A stretch of 64,000 nucleotides of DNA, taken from contig NZ_ARQE01000002.1 of NCBI RefSeq assembly GCF_000382705.1, positions 496,001 through 560,000 on the forward strand, read 5' to 3'. Below the pieces are notes generated by a model. That model was not told the DNA's origin and made no database searches. It saw nothing but the letters and a program-made list of their open reading frames with translations. A program made the position numbers and the translations under genes. Below, piece after piece: positions 8,194 through 15,234 of the stretch; within the stretch, counting starts at the first letter, position 1, and each line of letters starts with the position of its first letter. The stretch is from Aureimonas ureilytica DSM 18598 = NBRC 106430. GTDB taxonomy: Bacteria; Pseudomonadota; Alphaproteobacteria; Rhizobiales; Rhizobiaceae.

Positions 8194-8502
8194 ATGCCCT
8201 TCGATCCGAACCTCCTCCAAGCCGCGCGGCTGCTGGCCAAACTCTCCCTCGACGAGTTGGCGGAACGGTCCCAGGTGTCGCGCCGCTCGCTCCTGAACTT
8301 GGAGGCGGGCAATCCCGACTGCCTGCTCTCCACGTTGGAGATCTTGAAGCAGGTCTTGGAGGAAGAGGGCGTGATCTTCTTGGGCGAGACGGAGTCGCAT
8401 GGTCCTGGCGTTCGCGTCTCTCGCGAAACCGGTTTGGACTGGACGCGGAAACGAGCTGACCAGCGTCGCAGCCGGATGAACCAAGCCGAACCTGAAACCT
8501 GA
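8194..8502 (+). CDS. XRE-family helix-turn-helix regulator
   Basis: The product is 102 residues. Residues 7-60 form a Cro/C1-type helix-turn-helix: LLQAARLLAKLSLDELAERS, then VSRRSLLNLEAG, then STLEILKQVLEEEGVIFL. The 'add-on' VIFLGE strand after the fifth helix is common in small standalone XRE repressors. The remaining tail is basic and likely disordered. It is divergent from the protease module with a perfect palindrome between, so autoregulation and control of that module are the natural hypothesis. No toxin gene is adjacent, which makes an antitoxin role less likely. Confidence 0.8.
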   Translation: MPFDPNLLQAARLLAKLSLDELAERSQVSRRSLLNLEAGNPDCLLSTLEILKQVLEEEGVIFLGETESHGPGVRVSRETGLDWTRKRADQRRSRMNQAEPET

Positions 8503-8964
8503 TAGCAGTCCGCCCGCCACCTCCATTCGAGAGCGGCCTGACCCAACTGGACTCCATGTTCGGCGCGCGGCACGTTCGACGTCAGGTCGTGGCGACTGCG
8601 GATGGGGCGGGAGGTCAGCACCTTAGCTTCAGATGATAGCAAGGGGGTGCCGGCCAGGCACGGGGCGGCAAGGAAGGGTGGGCCTCGATCCGCGTCCTCG
8701 ACCGCAGCAAGCGCTCGGAGGTCGGGGCCGGCGCGGGAGGAATGGGCAGGCATCCCCAATGCTCCATTCGGATGCCCTCACCGCCCACTGGCGGGCGCGC
8801 GGGCATCGGTCAGGGGCGCCCGATGGGACAACGACTGGACGAAGCGCATATCGGTCGCCGCCCGAGCCGAACCTGCACCTCTGCCGATGGCGCGCATGGC
8901 GTGCGGTACGGGTTGCCGATGCACGGGACCGGAGCTTCTCGCCCCGGCGCCTGGTTCGACTTTC
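8503..8964. other. 462-bp stretch with no supportable gene
   Basis: The region lies between two convergent genes, the XRE regulator and dinB. Several open frames cross it on both strands, but all are Arg/Pro/Gly-rich, lack a Shine-Dalgarno and resemble nothing. Composition is as GC-rich as the flanks. I see no strong terminator hairpin, repeat or RNA. It could hold eroded coding sequence. Confidence 0.5.
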
Positions 8965-10149
8965 CTAGAACGCCAACGAGAGCTGGGGGCCATCATCCGT
9001 CCCGACCTCGTCGGCCTCGGTGTTGAGACCCGAAAGGGAAACGCCGAGGAGACGGACGGGCCTTGGCATGGGGAAGAGACCCGCGAGCAGTTCTGCGCTG
9101 ATCCGGGCGATGCCGTCCCTACTCTGGACTTCGTCCTGCACCGACCGGCTTCGCGTGATCTGCTGGAAGTCCTGGTACTTGACCTTCAGGGTGACGGTAC
9201 GTCCGCGTATCCCGGTTCTCGCGCAGTGGTTCCATACCTTGTCGATGATCGGAGCCAGGACTTCAGTCATCTCCTCGTAGGAGGAGAGGTCGTGCTCGAA
9301 GGTGTTCTCGGCACCAACGGACTTCCTGACGCGATCCGGTTGGACTGGGCGCTCGTCGATACCTCGGGCGATCCAATAATAGTAAATCCCGGATTTCCCG
9401 AAGTTTTGTCGGAGGAAATCAACCGACTTCGCCCGCAAGTCCAGGCCAGTGAAGATGCCGAGACGATTCATCTTCTCCTCGGTCTTTTGTCCGATGCCAT
9501 GAAACTTGCCGATACGGAGGCTGGCGACAAACGATGGAGCCATATCCGGAGTAATAACGAACTGGCCATTCGGCTTGTTTTGGTCGGATGCCATCTTGCT
9601 TAAAAATTTGTTCACGCTGATGCCAGCAGACGCTGTCAAGCTGGTTTCGTCCCAGATGCGAGCCCGTATCTCCCTCGCGATCTGGGTGGCGTACTCGACA
9701 CCCTTCAGATTCTCGGTGACGTCGAGGTACGCCTCGTCAAGCGACAGCGGCTCGATCAAGGACGTATACTCGGAGAAAATCGCCCTGATCTGAAGCGAGA
9801 CTTCCTTGTACACGTCGAAGCGCGGCTTCACGAACACGAGTTCGGGGCACGAGCGCTTCGCGGTGACTGACGGCATGGCCGAGTGAACCCCGAAGCGCCT
9901 CGCTTCGTAGCTCGCCGCCGCGACCACGCCCCGTTCCCGCGATCCTCCGACGGCGACGGGCCTGCCGCGCAGCGCTGGGTTATCCCTTTGCTCCACGCTC
10001 GCATAGAAAGCGTCCATGTCGACATGGATGACCTTACGCTGACGCGCCGGCTCACGGAGCGCATCCGACGCAAGTGCGGCCTGCGTATGGTCCGGGTCAG
10101 TGTCGGGCATTGCCGGGCCTTGCATTCCCCAGAGTTTGAGCTCCCCCAT
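8965..10149 (-). CDS. dinB: DNA polymerase IV (Y family), island-borne copy
   Basis: A full-length Y-family translesion polymerase. The palm opens with HVDMDAFYASVEQRDNP (first catalytic Asp), the steric-gate region follows, SLDEAYLDVT supplies the Asp-Glu pair, and the thumb has helix-hairpin-helix IGKFHGIGQKTEEKMNRLGI. The little-finger domain includes RKSVGAENTFEHDL and ends SLAF, a beta-clamp-like tail. ATG at 10149 is used; a GTG at 10164 and ATGs at 10125 and 10110 are alternatives. It lies antiparallel to a truncated second dinB at 10375 that it only partly resembles. A stretch of AT-rich codons (9595-9617) falls exactly where the other copy is broken. Expected role is damage bypass and SOS mutagenesis. 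Confidence 0.93.
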   Translation of the reverse strand: MGELKLWGMQGPAMPDTDPDHTQAALASDALREPARQRKVIHVDMDAFYASVEQRDNPALRGRPVAVGGSRERGVVAAASYEARRFGVHSAMPSVTAKRSCPELVFVKPRFDVYKEVSLQIRAIFSEYTSLIEPLSLDEAYLDVTENLKGVEYATQIAREIRARIWDETSLTASAGISVNKFLSKMASDQNKPNGQFVITPDMAPSFVASLRIGKFHGIGQKTEEKMNRLGIFTGLDLRAKSVDFLRQNFGKSGIYYYWIARGIDERPVQPDRVRKSVGAENTFEHDLSSYEEMTEVLAPIIDKVWNHCARTGIRGRTVTLKVKYQDFQQITRSRSVQDEVQSRDGIARISAELLAGLFPMPRPVRLLGVSLSGLNTEADEVGTDDGPQLSLAF

Positions 10150-10374
10150 GCGCTCCGTGTTCACGAAATGTACTCCACGGACGAACTCGGCTCAACCGGG
10201 GCGAGTCATGCGATCCACAACTGATGGGGTGTCAAATGTGGCCGTCGCCGTCGGTGGGTTCTTCAGATCGCACCATGTCGGCCACGAATAGTTCACGGCT
10301 TTTCGTAAACTGACCCGAAACGATGAGCATTATCAACGCTCTCTCTCTCAGTTGACAGCCGAACCTAACTATAA

Positions 10375-11016
10375 AAGTTCCTCGCCAAGCTCGCTTCCGA
10401 CCATCGCAAGCCGGACGGGCTCTTCGTCATCACGCCGGCCATGGGCGCGGGTTTCGTGGAATCGCTTCCCGTCGGGCGCTTCCATGGCGTCGGGCCGGCC
10501 ACCGCCGCGAAGATGGAACGGCTCGGCATCCACACGGGGGCCGATCTGCGCGCCTGCACCCTGCCCTTTCTCCAGACGCATTTCGGCAAGATCGGGCCTT
10601 ATTACTACGGCATCTCGCGCGGGGTGGACGAGCGCCCGGTGCGGGCCAACCGCGTTCGCAAGTCGGTCGGCGCGGAAAACACCTTCGCAGCCGACCTGTT
10701 CGAGACCGAGGACATGCGCGAGGCGCTGGTGCCGATCCTCGACAAGGTCTGGCACTATTGCGAGGCAAGCGGGGTGCGCGGGCGCACGGTGACGCTCAAG
10801 ATCAAATATGCCGACTTCCGGCAGATCACCCGCAGCCAGTCGATGGCCCTGCCCGTGTCCAACCGCGCCGAACTGGCGCAGGTCGCCCATCACCTCCTGC
10901 ACGACCGCCCCTTCGACCGGCGCGGCGTCAGGCTTCTCGGCGTGTCCCTGTCGGCGCTGACGGGCGAGGATGCAGAGGCCGAGCGAGACGACACGCAGTT
11001 CGCCCTGCCGTTCTGA
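10375..11016 (+). pseudogene. dinB: dinB remnant: 3' part of the native DNA polymerase IV gene
   Basis: Translation from 10375 gives KFLAKLASDHRKPDGLFVI and continues to the normal C-terminus (TQFALPF). It covers the thumb (VGRFHGVGPATAAKMERLGI) and little finger (RKSVGAENTFAADL). The whole palm and fingers, including all catalytic carboxylates, are missing, and TAA at 10372-10374 closes the frame upstream. The piece cannot be an active polymerase. An ATG at 10441 could start about 191 residues, but nothing suggests it is expressed. Loss coincides with the presumed island boundary. Confidence 0.85.
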
Positions 11017-11198
11017 GAGGGCTGCGGCTCGCAACATCCGGCCGGCGGAGGCACCCTATGAGCGCCCGAAGAGCCGTGATCGTAGGGCTGGCGGACGAGT
11101 GAACCCTTCCTGAACGCGGCCTTCAGCGAGGGTTCCGGCGCGGGGGCGCAGAAAGGGGGCGTGAACACCCCGTTCCACCCTTTTCGCGGAGACGCTCC

Positions 11199-11636
11199 AT
11201 GACGCCCAAGTCCTTCGCCACCCTCGCCCTCGCCGCCCTTCTCGGCGCCACCGCCGCCGTGCCGGCCATGGCCAACGACGTGCGCATCGAGCAATATGGC
11301 TGGGCCAATTCGGCCGGCGGCTCGCAGCATGGCGGGCGCAACCGCATCCGCGTTTACCAGAACGGCGGCCACAACGGCATGACCGGCCAGCAATATGGCC
11401 GCGACAATCTCTCGGGCGTCGGCCAGGAAGGCTACGGCAACTCCGCCGCGACCTACCAGCGGGGCGACCGCAATGTCGCGGGCGTCGGCCAGTTCGGCTC
11501 CAACCACACGACGATCCTGACGCAGGACGGCAACGGCAATATCGCGGCCGGCGTGCAGATCGGCCGGGGCTGCGCGGCGAACGTCGCCCAGGGCGGCGGC
11601 AACAATGTCGCGGCCTTCGTTCAGACCTGCGACTGA
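11199..11636 (+). CDS. curlin-repeat secreted amyloid subunit (CsgA/CsgB-like)
   Basis: The product is 145 residues. A signal peptide (residues 1-25, ending PAMA) is followed by repeated units of about 20-22 residues with the curlin pattern of spaced Gln, Gly and Asn: VRIEQYGWANSAGGSQHG, IRVYQNGGHNGMTGQQYG, GVGQEGYGNSAATYQRG and so on. In this family the repeats stack into an amyloid beta-helix on the cell surface and in biofilm matrix. Two Cys near the C-terminus (GRGCAANV, QTCD) are unusual for a curlin. GGAG lies about 8 bases before the ATG. It is the first of three curli genes; csgG, csgE and csgF secretion genes are not in the window. Confidence 0.85.
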   Translation: MTPKSFATLALAALLGATAAVPAMANDVRIEQYGWANSAGGSQHGGRNRIRVYQNGGHNGMTGQQYGRDNLSGVGQEGYGNSAATYQRGDRNVAGVGQFGSNHTTILTQDGNGNIAAGVQIGRGCAANVAQGGGNNVAAFVQTCD

Positions 11637-11752
11637 GCCCCCGCATCGGCGCGCGGGCTCCGATAGCCCCGCGCCGCTCTCTCCCCGACCGCTTATCCCC
11701 GCTTTGCCGGATCGCCACAAACCGCCGCGTAGAAATTCCGAAGGAGATGCCC

Positions 11753-12157
11753 ATGCCCCGACTTTCCGCCTCGTCCCGCCGGGCCGTGTTGGTGCTCGGC
11801 CTCGTCCTCGTCCCGGCCGCCGCCTTCGCCACGATGTCAGCCGGCGCCGCACCCACCAAAGGGCCGGTGCGCTGCGAAATCCGCGCCGTGCCGCAGGGCG
11901 GCCTCCTGGCGCTGACGGCCCTCGTCGAAACCGACAGAAGCGTCTCCGGACGCTATACGCTGGATGTCGAGGGCGCCGGGCGCGGCGGCGGCACGCAGCT
12001 GAGCCAGGGCGGCCCGTTCACGGCCGAGCCCGGACGGGCGCTGACGCTCGGCTCCGTGACGCTGAACGGCCAGGGCGCGCTCTACGACGTGTCGCTGGAC
12101 GTCACCGTGGGCGGGCGCACCGTGTCCTGCGACGAGCGGGTCGGCGACCGAACCTGA
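11753..12157 (+). CDS. csgH: curli assembly chaperone CsgH
   Basis: A protein of about 134 residues. An N-terminal signal or membrane segment (AVLVLGLVLVPAAAFA) is followed by a compact beta-sandwich domain with the CsgH signature. VRCEIRAVPQGGLLALTALV starts it; the middle has GRYTLDVEGAGRGGGTQLSQ and TLGSVTLNGQGALYDVSLDV; GGRTVSC ends it. The two Cys (RCEI and TVSC) match the CsgH disulphide. In alphaproteobacteria CsgH holds curlin subunits unpolymerised in the periplasm. I prefer ATG 11753 to ATG 11747 because AAGGAG is then 6 bases away. The position between two curlin genes supports the call. Confidence 0.88.
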   Translation: MPRLSASSRRAVLVLGLVLVPAAAFATMSAGAAPTKGPVRCEIRAVPQGGLLALTALVETDRSVSGRYTLDVEGAGRGGGTQLSQGGPFTAEPGRALTLGSVTLNGQGALYDVSLDVTVGGRTVSCDERVGDRT

Positions 12158-12277
12158 TCCGACCCCACGAACCCATCGCCTGAACCCCGCTTGAATGCCG
12201 CCCTCCGACCCGGTTCAGCCGGGCCATGCGAGGATGGCGGCATCGGACACGAGCCCCGAACAGTCTGGAGATCTCCC

Positions 12278-12685
12278 ATGCGCCGCATCGCCCTGAAGCC
12301 CCTGTCTCTCGCCCTTGCTCTTGCCGGCCTCGCGCCGCTTGCGAGCCCGGCCGTCGCCGGGGGTCAGGTCTCCTGGTCGATCGCGCCGGCCGATCGCGGG
12401 CAGGCCGATATCCTGTCGACGGGCATGCGCCTCTATGCGATCGGCCGCGACTTGCGGAACGGCTCGATCGATCAGAAAGGCTTCGGCAACGTCGCGGGTC
12501 TCGCCCAGCGCGGGCGCGGCAATCTCGGTCTCGTTCGCCAGCGCGGCGACGGGCATTCGGCCGAACTCCAGCAGAATGGCGACGACAACACCTACGGGCT
12601 CTTCCAGTTCGGCCGGAACGCGCGCGACGCGGTGGTCCAGAACGGCAACGGGCGGAGCGGAGCGACCTTCAGCTACGGCTGGTAG
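12278..12685 (+). CDS. second curlin-repeat secreted protein
   Basis: The product is 135 residues. A signal peptide (residues 1-27, ending PAVAG) precedes a short linker and curlin-type repeats: GSIDQKGFGNVAGLAQRGRG, LVRQRGDGHSAELQQNGDDN, YGLFQFGRNARDAVVQNGNG. Repeats are fewer and more basic (many Arg) than in the 11199 protein, which fits a nucleator or minor subunit (CsgB-like) better than the major fibre. That split is inference. ATG 12278 has GGAG about 8 bases upstream; the frame is open further up but without a start of similar quality. It closes the curli locus, just before the glp regulatory region. Confidence 0.82.
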   Translation: MRRIALKPLSLALALAGLAPLASPAVAGGQVSWSIAPADRGQADILSTGMRLYAIGRDLRNGSIDQKGFGNVAGLAQRGRGNLGLVRQRGDGHSAELQQNGDDNTYGLFQFGRNARDAVVQNGNGRSGATFSYGW

Positions 12686-12690
12686 GTCGG

Positions 12691-12742
12691 GTTTCGTTTC
12701 GAGCCGCTTCGGTTTCGCTTCTCGCGAGCGGACTTTCGCTTT
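12691..12742 (+). promoter_or_regulatory. cluster of TTTCG-type GlpR operator half-sites upstream of glpR
   Basis: Within 52 bases there are three TTTCG-containing units: GTTTCGTTTC (12691-12700), GGTTTCGCTT (12711-12720) and GACTTTCGCTTT (12731-12742). They end about 20 bases before the glpR Shine-Dalgarno. DeoR/GlpR-family repressors bind repeated TTTCG-like elements. The last unit recurs exactly (GACTTTCGCTTT) at 13566 before glpD. The repeats are seen directly; binding is inferred. Confidence 0.6.
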
Positions 12743-12775
12743 AAGACTCGTCCCGCCTTCGAAGGAGGGGCGCCC

Positions 12776-13567
12776 GTGCTCACCGACCGCCAGACCCAGA
12801 TCCTCGACCTCGCCCGTCGGCAGGGCCGCGTTCAGGTGGACGATCTGGCCCAGCGCTACGAGGTCAGCGTCCAGACGATCCGCAAGGATCTGAACGATCT
12901 CTGCGAAGGCCGTTTTCTGTCGCGCGTCCATGGCGGAGCCGTCGTGTCCTTCGGGGTGGAGAATGTCGGCTACGACGCGCGGCGTCTGATCGCCGCGACC
13001 GAGAAGGCCGCGATCGGGCGCGCTGTGGCCGAACTCGTGCCGAACGGCGCCTCGCTCACCATCAATATCGGCACCACGACGGAAGCGGTCGCAACGGCCC
13101 TCTCCCGCCATTCCGGGCTGATGGTCGTCACCAACAACATCAATGTCGCCACCACCCTCAGGCCCTATCCCGACATCGAGGTGGTAATCGCCGGCGGCAC
13201 GGTGCGGCGGTCGGACGGCGGCATTATCGGCGAAGCGGCGGTGGACTTCATCAAGCAGTTCCGCGTCGATTTCGCCGTGATCGGCGTCTCCGCGATCGAG
13301 GCCGACGGCACGCTGCTCGACTACGACTTCCGCGAAGTGCGCGTCGCCCAGGCGATCATCGCCAATGCGCGGCATACGATTCTCGTCTCGGACGCCACGA
13401 AGTTCGAGCGAACCGCCTCGGTGCGAATCGGCAATATCCGCGAGATCGGCACGTTCGTGACCGATCACTGCCCGGTCGAGGAGTTTCGCCGCGTCTGTCA
13501 GGCCGAGCAGGTGCGGCTGATCGAGGTCCTGCCGCCCGGTTCCACGCGGGTGATCACGAGCGATTGA
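12776..13567 (+). CDS. glpR: DeoR-family repressor of glycerol metabolism
   Basis: The product is 263 residues. An N-terminal DeoR-type winged helix-turn-helix has RQTQILDLARRQGRVQVDDL, then VSVQTIRKDLNDLCE and the family landmark RVHGGAV. The C-terminal sugar-phosphate-binding domain has NIGTTTEAVATAL, VVTNNINVATTL, and a terminal DATKFERTASVRIG. In Escherichia coli GlpR the inducer is glycerol 3-phosphate. It starts with GTG behind a strong AAGGAGGGG. It is the first gene of the glp operon, with TTTCG repeats both upstream and between it and glpD, so autorepression plus control of the operon is likely. Confidence 0.92.
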   Translation: MLTDRQTQILDLARRQGRVQVDDLAQRYEVSVQTIRKDLNDLCEGRFLSRVHGGAVVSFGVENVGYDARRLIAATEKAAIGRAVAELVPNGASLTINIGTTTEAVATALSRHSGLMVVTNNINVATTLRPYPDIEVVIAGGTVRRSDGGIIGEAAVDFIKQFRVDFAVIGVSAIEADGTLLDYDFREVRVAQAIIANARHTILVSDATKFERTASVRIGNIREIGTFVTDHCPVEEFRRVCQAEQVRLIEVLPPGSTRVITSD

Positions 13568-13606
13568 CTTTCGCTTTCCTTTCGATACGCTCGGTTCCAA
13601 TTTCGT
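13566..13606 (+). promoter_or_regulatory. GlpR operator repeats between glpR and glpD
   Basis: GACTTTCGCTTTCCTTTCG (13566-13584) overlaps the glpR stop and holds two TTTCG units; another TTTCG follows at 13601. The first twelve bases repeat the 12731-12742 element exactly. This suggests a second, internal controlled promoter for glpD and the transporter genes. Promoter hexamers are not obvious. Confidence 0.55.
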
Positions 13607-13650
13607 AAGTCGCGCGAATTTGGTGCGATGCGAAAGGGAGCGGAACCGGA

Positions 13651-15159
13651 ATGTCGCATTTCGACGTCTTCATCATCGGCGGTGGCATCAATGGCTGCGG
13701 GATCGCGCGCGACGCGGCCGGGCGCGGCTACAGCGTCGGTCTCGCCGAGATGAACGATCTGGCATCCGGCACCTCGTCCTGGTCCACCAAGCTGATCCAT
13801 GGCGGCCTGCGCTATCTTGAGCATTACGAGTTCCGCCTTGTGCGCGAAGCCCTCATGGAGCGCGAGGTGCTCTGGGGCATCGCGCCCCATATCGTTCGCC
13901 CCTTGCGCTTCGTGCTGCCCTATCATTCGGGCCTGCGCCCCGCCTGGCTGCTGCGCCTCGGCCTGTTTCTCTACGACCATATCGGCGGGCGCAAGCAGCT
14001 GCCCGCGACGAGCACGGTCGATCTGACGGGTCCGCTCGGCGCGCCCCTGAAGAGCGGCTACACCAAGGGTTTCGAATATTCCGACGCGCGCGTGGACGAT
14101 GCGCGGCTCGTCGTCCTCAACGCGCGGGACGCCGAAGCGCGGGGCGCCGCGATCATGGTCGGAACCGAAGTGATCGAGGCCCGGCGCGAGGGCAAGACCT
14201 GGCGCATCCGCCTGCGCGACAAGCGCGCGGGCGGCGCCGAGCGCACGGTGACGGCGAGCGTCCTCGTCAACATGGCCGGCCCCTGGGTCGACCGCGTCAT
14301 CCAGCGTGCGATGGGCCGGACCGAGGCCTGCCACATCCGCCTCGTGCAGGGCTCGCATATCGTGACGCGCAAGCTCTTCGATCACGACCGCGCCTATATC
14401 TTTCAGAACGCGGACCAGCGCATCATCTTCGCGATCCCCTACGAGCGCGACTTCACGCTGATCGGCACCACGGATCGCGACTACGAGGGCGATCCGTCCG
14501 AGGTCGCCATTACGCAAGGCGAGACCGATTACCTCTGTCAGGCGGCCTCAGACTATTTCGAGCGCCCGGTGACGCGCGACGATGTGGTCTGGACCTATAG
14601 CGGCGTGCGTCCGCTCTTCGACGACGGCGCCTCCAAGGCGCAGGAAGCGACGCGCGACTATGTGCTGAAGCTCGAAGGCGATGCGGCCAGGGGCGAAGCG
14701 CCGGTGCTGAACGGGTTCGGCGGCAAGATCACCACCTATCGCAAGCTCGCCGAAGAAGCGCTGGAGCGGATCGGCGAACAGATCGGCAAGCGCGGCGCGC
14801 CCTGGACGGGCAGCCGCCCGCTGCCCGGCGGCGATTTGAAGACCGACGGCGTCGGCGCGCTGGAAGCCGAGCTTCGGGGCCTCGCACCCGAGCTTTCGCC
14901 CGAGACCGCCTCCCGCATGGTCGCCGCCTATGGAAGCGACGCGCTCGTGATCGCACGGGCCGGCCTCGGGCGCGACCTTGGCCACGGCCTCTACGAGGCC
15001 GAGCTGCGCTGGCTGGTGGAGCGCGAATGGGCTGTCGGCGCCGAGGACGTTCTCTGGCGGCGCTCCAAGCTCGGGCTGCGCTTCTCGGCCGCCGAGGTCG
15101 AGGCGCTGGCGCGGCATCTGGACAAACTGATCGCGGACAAGACCATCAAAGCCGCCTGA
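13651..15159 (+). CDS. glpD: FAD-dependent glycerol-3-phosphate dehydrogenase
   Basis: This 502-residue enzyme oxidises glycerol 3-phosphate to dihydroxyacetone phosphate and passes electrons to the quinone pool at the inner membrane. The N-terminal dinucleotide fold is clear (DVFIIGGGINGCGIARDAAG), followed by the GlpD signature SSWSTKLIHGGLRYLEHYEF. The substrate domain includes GTTDRDYEGDP, and the C-terminal GlpD helical domain follows GGKITTYRKLAEEAL. Length matches the family. It lies between glpR and the glycerol ABC transporter, as in Rhizobium. Glycerol kinase (glpK) is not in the window and must be elsewhere. Confidence 0.97.
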   Translation: MSHFDVFIIGGGINGCGIARDAAGRGYSVGLAEMNDLASGTSSWSTKLIHGGLRYLEHYEFRLVREALMEREVLWGIAPHIVRPLRFVLPYHSGLRPAWLLRLGLFLYDHIGGRKQLPATSTVDLTGPLGAPLKSGYTKGFEYSDARVDDARLVVLNARDAEARGAAIMVGTEVIEARREGKTWRIRLRDKRAGGAERTVTASVLVNMAGPWVDRVIQRAMGRTEACHIRLVQGSHIVTRKLFDHDRAYIFQNADQRIIFAIPYERDFTLIGTTDRDYEGDPSEVAITQGETDYLCQAASDYFERPVTRDDVVWTYSGVRPLFDDGASKAQEATRDYVLKLEGDAARGEAPVLNGFGGKITTYRKLAEEALERIGEQIGKRGAPWTGSRPLPGGDLKTDGVGALEAELRGLAPELSPETASRMVAAYGSDALVIARAGLGRDLGHGLYEAELRWLVEREWAVGAEDVLWRRSKLGLRFSAAEVEALARHLDKLIADKTIKAA

Positions 15160-15234
15160 TCGCGGGAAGGAGACGCCGGGGGGAGCCGGCGGCCCGCGAA
15201 ACGATAAGAGCGTTGGGGAGCCTGGGAGGGGCCG

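Larger units (their letters stand above)
1..10374. mobile_element. right-hand part of an island inserted in chromosomal dinB
   Basis: At 10375 the + strand abruptly becomes the interior of a dinB gene (KFLAKLASDHRKPDG onward), with an in-frame stop just upstream at 10372-10374. Everything to the left is accessory in character: metal efflux, NdpA/membrane pair, AAA+/M41 module, XRE regulator and a second dinB. That is the signature of an element inserted in the native dinB. The left end, the missing 5' part of dinB and any integrase or transposase must lie before base 1. The right terminal bases include a (CT)6 tract and GTTGACAGCC, but no partner inverted repeat is visible here. The exact end is accurate to a few bases. 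Confidence 0.6.

Noticed and set aside
8602-9603. A + strand frame of 333 codons opposite the island dinB
   Set aside because: It is antisense to a well-conserved polymerase and shows no domain.
10339-10350. (CT)6 tract near the island end as a terminal repeat
   Set aside because: No inverted or direct partner is visible in the window; simple repeats occur by chance.
10353-10377. TTGACA followed by TATAAA near the dinB break, as a promoter
   Set aside because: The spacer is only 12 bases, too short for a sigma-70 promoter, and it lies at the island junction; it may be part of the element end instead.
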